Assembly: GCA_040954595.2 (NCBI GenBank)
Contig: CM082579.2
Span: 16,058,001-16,122,000, forward strand
Source: Balanoglossus misakiensis
Lineage: Eukaryota > Hemichordata
Direction: 5' to 3'
DNA length: 64,000 bases
Below the pieces are notes generated by a model that saw only the letters and a list, made by a program, of their open reading frames with translations, did not search any database and was not told the DNA's origin. Made by a program: the position numbers and the translations under genes. Below are positions 53,801 to 64,000 of this stretch, one piece after another (the first letter of the stretch is position 1; the number at the start of each line of letters is the position of its first letter).

Positions 53801-56800
53801 TATATATCGATACAAATTCCACAAAAGACAATCTAATTTGGCTCACTGCAGACAAAATTGCGTTTTACCAAATGTTCCTTGAAAATGTCATTTTTAGAAA
53901 AAAAACTAAAAAAAACTTTGTTCTTCGAATTTGGTGCCCTGATCATATATGACATGTTGATTGTATGTTAAAACTTTCGACCACTCCAAAAATGCAGAGA
54001 TATTGACGGAATTCAAGAAAAAATAGCCATTTTGGCCATATTTTGACAAAAATGGTAATTTTTTAAAAAATCATAAAAAATTAACTCTTTTCTTCATTTT
54101 CGGAAATATTATGGAGCATAAAGTGTCGTTCTCTTGTAAAAAGTGCTGCAAATTCCAGAAAAGGCGGTATAATTTGAATGACCCAAGACAAAATTACCAT
54201 TTTCGACTTTTTTTCGAAAAATTGTCTTGTTTTACAAAATAAATAAGAATAAATTCTTTTCTTAGTTTCAAACGGGTAGAGATATTTTACACACGGGTTT
54301 TCTAACATTGAATTCCCGTTCATCAACTCAGATTTCCTACAGCACAAGTCGGCTAAAACCCTGACACTCTAGAGCAGAAACAGTTGCACACTGGTAACGT
54401 TGAAAAAGTCGATTTTTCTACGGCCTGGCTCGGCTAAATCTCCGTCACAATATGACAGACACTAGCGTAAGTTAGCAACGGTGATCAAGTCAGATTTTCT
54501 ACGGCATAGCTCGGATAAAGCCCCGGCACTCTAGAGCAGAAACACGCGTACAGAGACCACGTTGATCAAGTCTGATCTCCTACGGCTTGGCTCGACTAAA
54601 ACCCCGGCACACTATGACAGACACTAGCGTTAGTAAGCAACGTTGATCAAGTCAGATTTCCTACGGCATGGCTTGGCTAAAGCCCTGGCACTCTAGAGCA
54701 GAAACACGCGTACAGAGACCACGTTGATCTACTCACATTTCCTTCGGCCTGGCACGGCTGATGCCCCGGCACTATATATAGGACACAGACTGGCGTAAGT
54801 TAACAACGGTAATCACGTCGGGTTTCCTACGGCGTGGCTCAGATGAAGCCCCGGCACTCTAGAGCAGAAACAGGCGTACAGTGACCACGTTGATCAAGTC
54901 AGATTTCCTACGGCGTGACTCGGCTGGTGCACCGGCTCTATATGACACAGACTGGCGTAAGTTATCAACGGTGATTACGTCGGATTTCCTACGGCCTGGT
55001 TTAGCTGAAGCCCCGGCACTTTAGAGCGGAAACACGCGTACATTGACCACGATGATCAAGTCAGATCTCCTACGGCCTGGCTCGACTAAACCCCGGCACA
55101 CCATGACAGACACTAGCGTTCGTTAGCAACGGTGATCAAGTCGGATTTCCTTCGGCCTGGCTCTGCAAAAGACCCGACACATTAGTACAAAGACGTTGGC
55201 TAAGTCGGGCAAACCGAAGAGGGAAAGTCACAGCGGGTCAACACTCGACATTTGTTCGGGTAGGACTGCATTATTGCCTGTCAATTTATAGAGAAAGCCC
55301 GAATTTAACCAGGGCGTTTCAAACACCGACGTTAGTTGGGGGCACGGCCTGCAGTACTGCCGGGTAAGCTGACATCGGCGTACCGCATATAATGTAGGGG
55401 GGGGGGGACAGAACGGTTCATTACTACATTTATTAAATATCAGCTAATTTTGGACAATCATCTAAAATCTAAATCATTTTTTCATATTTGGATATCTGGT
55501 GATGTATGAAATTTCCATTATATGTAAAAATGGTGCTGATTATTAAAAAATGCACTCTGAATGAGGTTATTTAATACAAAATTGCGTTTTATTCGTTTTT
55601 GCACCAAAAAGGTCATTTTTAGGCCAAACATTCTTTATTTTTTTTAATTCGGTGACCTGATCATATATAAACAATTGCTTGTATGTTAAAAGTTTTTATG
55701 ACTTTTAAAAGCAGTGACACTGGCGGCATTCAACACGAAAATAACAATTTTAGCCATAATTTGGTCAAAATGGTAAATTTTTGAAAATTACAAAAAATAC
55801 CTGTTTTCTACATTTTCGGAAATCTGATGGAGTATAGAATGCTCTTCGTATGTATATATCGATACAAATTCCACAAAAGACCGTCTAATTTGACTCACTA
55901 CAGACAAAATTGCGTTTTACCGAATGTTCCTTGAAAATGTCATTTTTAGAAAAAAAACTAAAAAAAACTTTGTTCTTCGAATTTGGTGCCCTGATCATAT
56001 ATGACATGTTGATTGTATGTTAAAACTTTCGACCACTCCAAAAATGCAGAGATATTGACGGAATTCAAGAAAAAATAGCCATTTTGGCCATATTTTGACA
56101 AAAATGGTAATTTTTTAAAAAATCATAAAAAATTAACTCTTTTCTTCATTTTCGGAAATATTATGGAGCATAAAGTGTCGTTCTCTTGTAAAAAGTGCTG
56201 CAAATTCCAGAAAAGGCGGTATAATTTGAATGACCCAAGACAAAATTACCATTTTCGACTTTTTTTCGAAAAATTGTCTTGTTTTACAAAATAAATAAGA
56301 ATAAATTCTTTTCTTAGTTTCAAACGGGTAGAGATATTTTACACACGGGTTTTCTAACATTGAATTCCCGTTCATCAACTCAGATTTCCTACAGCACAAG
56401 TCGGCTAAAACCCTGACACTCTAGAGCAGAAACAGTTGCACACTGGTAACGTTGAAAAAGTCGATTTTTCTACGGCCTGGCTCGGCTAAATCTCCGTCAC
56501 AATATGACAGACACTAGCGTAAGTTAGCAACGGTGATCAAGTCAGATTTTCTACGGCATAGCTCGGATAAAGCCCCGGCACTCTAGAGCAGAAACACGCG
56601 TACAGAGACCACGTTGATCAAGTCTGATCTCCTACGGCTTGGCTCGACTAAAACCCCGGCACACTATGACAGACACTAGCGTTAGTAAGCAACGTTGATC
56701 AAGTCAGATTTCCTACGGCATGGCTTGGCTAAAGCCCTGGCACTCTAGAGCAGAAACACGCGTACAGAGACCACGTTGATCTACTCACATTTCCTTCGGC

Positions 56801-59800
56801 CTGGCACGGCTGATGCCCCGGCACTATATATAGGACACAGACTGGCGTAAGTTAACAACGGTAATCACGTCGGGTTTCCTACGGCGTGGCTCAGATGAAG
56901 CCCCGGCACTCTAGAGCAGAAACAGGCGTACAGTGACCACGTTGATCAAGTCAGATTTCCTACGGCGTGACTCGGCTGGTGCACCGGCTCTATATGACAC
57001 AGACTGGCGTAAGTTATCAACGGTGATTACGTCGGATTTCCTACGGCCTGGTTTAGCTGAAGCCCCGGCACTTTAGAGCGGAAACACGCGTACATTGACC
57101 ACGATGATCAAGTCAGATCTCCTACGGCCTGGCTCGACTAAACCCCGGCACACCATGACAGACACTAGCGTTCGTTAGCAACGGTGATCAAGTCGGATTT
57201 CCTTCGGCCTGGCTCTGCAAAAGACCCGACACATTAGTACAAAGACGTTGGCTAAGTCGGGCAAACCGAAGAGGGAAAGTCACAGCGGGTCAACACTCGA
57301 CATTTGTTCGGGTAGGACTGCATTATTGCCTGTCAATTTATAGAGAAAGCCCGAATTTAACCAGGGCGTTTCAAACACCGACGTTAGTTGGGGGCACGGC
57401 CTGCAGTACTGCCGGGTAAGCTGACATCGGCGTACCGCATATAATGTAGGGGGGGGGGGGACAGAACGGTTCATTACTACATTTATTAAATATCAGCTAA
57501 TTTTGGACAATCATCTAAAATCTAAATCATTTTTTCATATTTGGATATCTGGTGATGTATGAAATTTCCATTATATGTAAAAATGGTGCTGATTATTAAA
57601 AAATGCACTCTGAATGAGGTTATTTAATACAAAATTGCGTTTTATTCGTTTTTGCACCAAAAAGGTCATTTTTAGGCCAAACATTCTTTATTTTTTTTAA
57701 TTCGGTGACCTGATCATATATAAACAATTGCTTGTATGTTAAAAGTTTTTATGACTTTTAAAAGCAGTGACACTGGCGGCATTCAACACGAAAATAACAA
57801 TTTTAGCCATAATTTGGTCAAAATGGTAAATTTTTGAAAATTACAAAAAATACCTGTTTTCTACATTTTCGGAAATCTGATGGAGTATAGAATGCTCTTC
57901 GTATGTATATATCGATACAAATTCCACAAAAGACAATCTAATTTGGCTCACTGCAGACAAAATTGCGTTTTACCAAATGTTCCTTGAAAATGTCATTTTT
58001 AGAAAAAAAACTAAAAAAAACTTTGTTCTTCGAATTTGGTGCCCTGATCATATATGACATGTTGATTGTATGTTAAAACTTTCGACCACTCCAAAAATGC
58101 AGAGATATTGACGGAATTCAAGAAAAAATAGCCATTTTGGCCATATTTTGACAAAAATGGTAATTTTTTAAAAAATCATAAAAAATTAACTCTTTTCTTC
58201 ATTTTCGGAAATATTATGGAGCATAAAGTGTCGTTCTCTTGTAAAAAGTGCTGCAAATTCCATAAAAGGCGGTATAATTTGAATGACCCAAGACAAAATT
58301 ACCATTTTCGACTTTTTTTCGAAAAATTGTCTTGTTTTACAAAATAAATAAGAATAAATTCTTTTCTTAGTTTCAAACGGGTAGAGATATTTTACACACG
58401 GGTTTTCTAACATTGAATTCCCGTTCATCAACTCAGATTTCCTACAGCACAAGTCGGCTAAAACCCTGACACTCTAGAGCAGAAACAGTTGCACACTGGT
58501 AACGTTGAAAAAGTCGATTTTTCTACGGCCTGGCTCGGCTAAATCTCCGTCACAATATGACAGACACTAGCGTAAGTTAGCAACGGTGATCAAGTCAGAT
58601 TTTCTACGGCATAGCTCGGATAAAGCCCCGGCACTCTAGAGCAGAAACACGCGTACAGAGACCACGTTGATCAAGTCTGATCTCCTACGGCTTGGCTCGA
58701 CTAAAACCCCGGCACACTATGACAGACACTAGCGTTAGTAAGCAACGTTGATCAAGTCAGATTTCCTACGGCATGGCTTGGCTAAAGCCCTGGCACTCTA
58801 GAGCAGAAACACGCGTACAGAGACCACGTTGATCTACTCACATTTCCTTCGGCCTGGCACGGCTGATGCCCCGGCACTATATATAGGACACAGACTGGCG
58901 TAAGTTAACAACGGTAATCACGTCGGGTTTCCTACGGCGTGGCTCAGATGAAGCCCCGGCACTCTAGAGCAGAAACAGGCGTACAGTGACCACGTTGATC
59001 AAGTCAGATTTCCTACGGCGTGACTCGGCTGGTGCACCGGCTCTATATGACACAGACTGGCGTAAGTTATCAACGGTGATTACGTCGGATTTCCTACGGC
59101 CTGGTTTAGCTGAAGCCCCGGCACTTTAGAGCGGAAACACGCGTACATTGACCACGATGATCAAGTCAGATCTCCTACGGCCTGGCTCGACTAAACCCCG
59201 GCACACCATGACAGACACTAGCGTTCGTTAGCAACGGTGATCAAGTCGGATTTCCTTCGGCCTGGCTCTGCAAAAGACCCGACACATTAGTACAAAGACG
59301 TTGGCTAAGTCGGGCAAACCGAAGAGGGAAAGTCACAGCGGGTCAACACTCGACATTTGTTCGGGTAGGACTGCATTATTGCCTGTCAATTTATAGAGAA
59401 AGCCCGAATTTAACCAGGGCGTTTCAAACACCGACGTTAGTTGGGGGCACGGCCTGCAGTACTGCCGGGTAAGCTGACATCGGCGTACCGCATATAATGT
59501 AGGGGGGGGGGGGGGACAGAACGGTTCATTACTACATTTATTAAATATCAGCTAATTTTGGACAATCATCTAAAATCTAAATCATTTTTTCATATTTGGA
59601 TATCTGGTGATGTATGAAATTTCCATTATATGTAAAAATGGTGCTGATTATTAAAAAATGCACTCTGAATGAGGTTATTTAATACAAAATTGCGTTTTAT
59701 TCGTTTTTGCACCAAAAAGGTCATTTTTAGGCCAAACATTCTTTATTTTTTTTAATTCGGTGACCTGATCATATATAAACAATTGCTTGTATGTTAAAAG

Positions 59801-62800
59801 TTTTTATGACTTTTAAAAGCAGTGACACTGGCGGCATTCAACACGAAAATAACAATTTTAGCCATAATTTGGTCAAAATGGTAAATTTTTGAAAATTACA
59901 AAAAATACCTGTTTTCTACATTTTCGGAAATCTGATGGAGTATAGAATGCTCTTCGTATGTATATATCGATACAAATTCCACAAAAGACCGTCTAATTTG
60001 ACTCACTACAGACAAAATTGCGTTTGACCAAATTTTCCTTGAAAATTTCATTTAAAAAAAAAAAAAAAAAAACCTTTATTCTTCGAATTTGGTGCCCTGA
60101 TCATATATGACATGTTGATTGTATGTTAAAACTTTCGACCACTCCAAAAATGCAGAGATATTGACGGAATTCAAGAAAAAATAGCCATTTTGGCCATATT
60201 TTGACAAAAATGGTAATTTTTTAAAAAATCATAAAAAATTAACTCTTTTCTTCATTTTCGGAAATATTATGGAGCATGAAGTGTCGTTCTCTTGTAAAAA
60301 GTGCTGCAAATTCCAGAAAAGGCGGTATAATTTGAATGACCCAAGACAAAATTACCATTTTCGACTTTTTTTCGAAAAATTGTCTTGTTTTACAAAATAA
60401 ATAAGAATAAATTCTTTTCTTAGTTTCAAACGGGTAGAGATATTTTACACACGGGTTTTCTAACATTGAATTCCCGTTCATCAACTCAGATTTCCTACAG
60501 CACAAGTCGGCTAAAACCCTGACACTCTAGAGCAGAAACAGTTGCACACTGGTAACGTTGAAAAAGTCGATTTTTCTACGGCCTGGCTCGGCTAAATCTC
60601 CGTCACAATATGACAGACACTAGCGTAAGTTAGCAACGGTGATCAAGTCAGATTTTCTACGGCATAGCTCGGATAAAGCCCCGGCACTCTAGAGCAGAAA
60701 CACGCGTACAGAGACCACGTTGATCAAGTCTGATCTCCTACGGCTTGGCTCGACTAAAACCCCGGCACACTATGACAGACACTAACGTTCGTTAGCAACG
60801 TTGATCAAGTCAGATTTCCTACGGCATGGCTTGGCTAAAGCCCTGGCACTCTAGAGCAGAAACACGCGTACAGAGACCACGTTGATCTACTCACATTTCC
60901 TTCGGCCTGGCACGGCTGATGCCCCGGCACTATATATAGGACACAGACTGGCGTAAGTTAACAACGGTAATCACGTCGGGTTTCCTACGGCGTGGCTCAG
61001 ATGAAGCCCCGGCACTCTAGAGCAGAAACAGGCGTACAGTGACCACGTTGATCAAGTCAGATTTCCTACGGCGTGACTCGGCTGGTGCACCGGCTCTATA
61101 TGACACAGACTGGCGTAAGTTATCAACGGTGATTACGTCGGATTTCATACGGCCTGGTTTAGCTGAAGCCCCGGCACTTTAGAGCGGAAACATGCGTACA
61201 TTGACCACGATGATCAAGTCAGATCTCCTACGGCCTGGCTCGACTAAAACCCCGGCACACCATGACAGACACTAGCGTTCGTTAGCAACGGTGATCAAGT
61301 CGGATTTCCTTCGGCCTGGCTCTGCAAAAGACCCGACACTCTAGTACAAAGACGTTGGCTAAGTCGGGCAAACCGAAGAGGGAAAGTCACAGCGGGTTAA
61401 CACTCGACATTTGTTCCGGTAGGACTACATTATTGCCTGTCAATTTATAGAGAAAGCCCGAATTTAACCAGGGCGTTTCAAACACCGACGTTAGTTGTGG
61501 GCACGGCCTGCAGTACTGATGGGTAAGCTGACATCGGCGTACCGCATGTAATGTAGGGGGGGACAGAACGGTTCAATACTACATTTATTAGATATCAGCT
61601 ACTTTTGGACAATCATCTAAAATCTAAATCATTTTTTCATATTTGGATATCTGATGATGTATGAAATTTCCATTATATGTAAAAATGGTGCTGATTATAA
61701 AAACTGCACTCTGAATGAGCTGATTTAATACAAAATTGCGTTTTATTCGTTTTTGCACCAAAAAGGTCATTTTTAGGGAAAACATTCTTTATTCTTTAAA
61801 TTCGGTGACCTGATCATATATAAACAATTGCTTGTATGTTAAAAGTTTTAATGACTTTTAAAAGCAGTGACACTGGCGCCATTCAACGCGAAAATAACAA
61901 TTTTAGCCACAATTCGGTCAAAATGGTAAATTTTTGAAAATTACAAAAAATACCTGTTTTCTACATTTTCGGAAATCTGATGGAGTATAGAATGCTCTTC
62001 GTATACATATATCGATACAAATTCCACAAAAAAACGGCCAATTTGGCTCACTGCAGACAAAATTGCGTTTTACCAAATTTTCCTTGAAAATGTCATTTTT
62101 AGAAAAAAAAAAAAAAAACCTTTGTTCTTCGAATTTAGTGCCTGATCATATATGACATGTTGATTGTATGTTAAAACTTTCGACCACTCCAAAAATGCTG
62201 AGATATTGACGGAATTAAAGAAAAAATAGCCATTTTGGCCATATTTTGACAAAAATGGTAAATTTTTAAAAAATCATAAAAAATTAACTCTTTTCTTCAT
62301 TTTCGGAAATATTATAGAGCATGAAGTGTCGTTCTCTTGTAAAAAGTGCTGCAAATTCCAGAAAAGGCGGTATAATTTGAATCAACCAAGACAAAATTAC
62401 CATTTTCGACTTTTTTTCGAAATATTGTTTTTTTACAAAATAAATAAGAATAAATTCTTTTCTTAGTTCTAAACGGGTAGAGATACTTTCCACACGGATT
62501 TCTAACATTGAATTCCCGTTCATCAACTCAGATTTCCTACAAGTCGGCTAATACCCTGACACTCTAGAACAGAAACAGTTGCACACTGGTAACGTTGAAC
62601 AAGTCGATTTTTCTACGGCCTGGCTCGGCTAAATCTCCGTCACAATATGACAGACACTAGCGTAGGTTAGCAACGGTGATCAAGTCAGATTTTCTACGGC
62701 ATGGCTTGGATAAAGCCCCGGCACTCCAGAGCAGAAACACGCGTACAGAGACCACGTTGATCAAGTCTGATCTCCTACGGCTTGGTTCGACTAAAAACCC

Positions 62801-64000
62801 CGGCACACTATGACAGACACTAGCGTTCGTTAGCAACGGTGATCAAGTCAGATTTTCTACGGCATGGCTTGGCTAAAGCCCTGGCACTCTAGAGCAGAAA
62901 CACGCGTACAGAGACCACGTTGATCTACTCACATTTCCTTCGGCCTGGCACGGCTGATGCCCCGGCACTATATATAGGACACAAACTGGCGTAAGTTAAC
63001 AACGGTAATCACGTCGGGTTTCCTACGGCCTGGCTCAGCTGAAGCCCCGGCTCTCTAGAGCAGAAACAGGCGTACATTGACCACGTTGATCAAGTAAGAT
63101 TTCCTACGGCGTGACTCGGCTGGTACACCGGCTCTATATGACACAGACTGGCGTAAGTTATCAACGGTGATTACGTCGGATTTCATACGGCCTGGTTTAG
63201 CTGAAGCCCCGGCACTTTAGAGCGGAAACACGCGTACATTGACCACGATGATCAAGGCAGATCTCCTACGGCCTGGCTCGACTAAAACCCCGGCACACCA
63301 TGACAGACACTAGCGTTCGTTAGCAACGGTGATCAAGTCGGATTTCCTTCGGCCTGGCTCTGCAAAAGACCCGACACTCTAGTACAAAGACGTTGGCTAA
63401 GTCGGGCAAACCGAAGAGGGAAAGTCACAGCGGGTTAACACTCGACATTTGTTCCGGTAGGACTACATTATTGCCTGTCAATTTATAGAGAAAGCCCGAA
63501 TTTAACCAGGGCGTTTCAAACACCGACGTTAGTTGTGGGCACGGCCTGCAGTACTGATGGGTAAGCTGACATCGGCGTACCGCATGTAATGTAGGGGGGG
63601 ACAGAACGGTTCAATACTACATTTATTAGATATCAGCTACTTTTGGACAATCATCTAAAATCTAAATCATTTTTTCATATTTGGATATCTGATGATGTAT
63701 GAAATTTCCATTATATGTAAAAATGGTGCTGATTATAAAAAATGCACTCTGAATGAGCTGATTTAATACAAAATTGCGTTTTATTCGTTTTTGCACCAAA
63801 AAGGTCATTTTTAGGGAAAACATTCTTTATTCTTTAAATTCGGTGACCTGATCATATATAAACAATTGCTTGTATGTTAAAAGTTTTAATGACTTTTAAA
63901 AGCAGTGACACTGGCGGCATTCAACGCGAAAATAACAATTTTAGCCACAATTCGGTCAAAATGGTAAATTTTTGAAAATTACAAAAAATACCTGTTTTCT
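17850..64000. repeat. Nested satellite array, about 23 units of modal length 2.05 kb, running off the window
   Basis: The array begins at about 17850 and is still going at 64000. Using the sequence CATATAATGTAGG (or its variants) before the poly-G tract as marker, units start at 18134, 20021, 21991, 24240, 26292, 27848, 30091, 32141, 34200, 36089, 37978, 40028, 40392, 42426, 44469, 46849, 49224, 51274, 53334, 55386, 57438, 59491, 61545 and 63583. All are in the same orientation. Each unit reads: poly-G tract, AT-rich half (three diverged copies of about 330 bp), GC-richer half (normally 11 subrepeats of about 81 bp), then a roughly 220-bp link back to the poly-G. I found no similarity to rDNA, histone repeats, telomeric repeats or a transposon. 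Centromeric or other heterochromatic location is possible but not shown by the sequence. Confidence 0.97.

Overview
The window is animal nuclear DNA: intron-rich genes with canonical GT/AG junctions, a CR1/L2/jockey-type LINE, a Penelope-like element, several short inverted-repeat elements and a very long satellite array. The mix suggests a marine invertebrate (cephalochordate, hemichordate, echinoderm or cnidarian), but I cannot fix the species from sequence alone.

Region 1 (1-17,300) holds two convergent host genes. Gene A (+ strand, last six coding exons, 326-3319) ends in a domain resembling a ubiquitin-like/UBX fold. Gene B (- strand, 3587-17119) could be assembled completely from 12 small exons. 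It encodes a protein of about 400 aa with an N-terminal helical part and an integrase-type core (D142, D201, E241). This looks like a domesticated DDE integrase gene. Its introns are loaded with mobile DNA. Intron 8 carries an apparently intact two-ORF LINE. Intron 5 carries a 318-bp fold-back element and a Penelope-like element (PLE) with a second, 5'-truncated inverted copy. Both PLE copies contain a recognisable hammerhead ribozyme. The exon 9/exon 10 junction of gene B is one base out of frame as I read it.

Region 2 (17,300-17,850) is a transition: a possible divergent first exon, a roughly 26-bp minisatellite and a short unique stretch.

Region 3 (17,850 to the window end, over 46 kb) is one uninterrupted satellite array of about 23 head-to-tail units, modal length about 2.05 kb. 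Each unit is itself nested. It has a GC-richer half of 11 subrepeats of about 81 bp, alternating in two types as a dimer of about 162 bp, and an AT-rich half of three diverged copies of a roughly 330-bp repeat. A poly-G tract sits just before the AT-rich half. Unit lengths vary in steps that match whole subrepeats. Two units share the same roughly 190-bp retroposon insertion at the same site with the same target duplication. One unit is a 364-bp remnant formed at a 5-bp microhomology. The last third is highly homogeneous (2052-2054 bp spacing). I see no host gene within the array; the short ORFs that recur in every unit are best explained by repetition.
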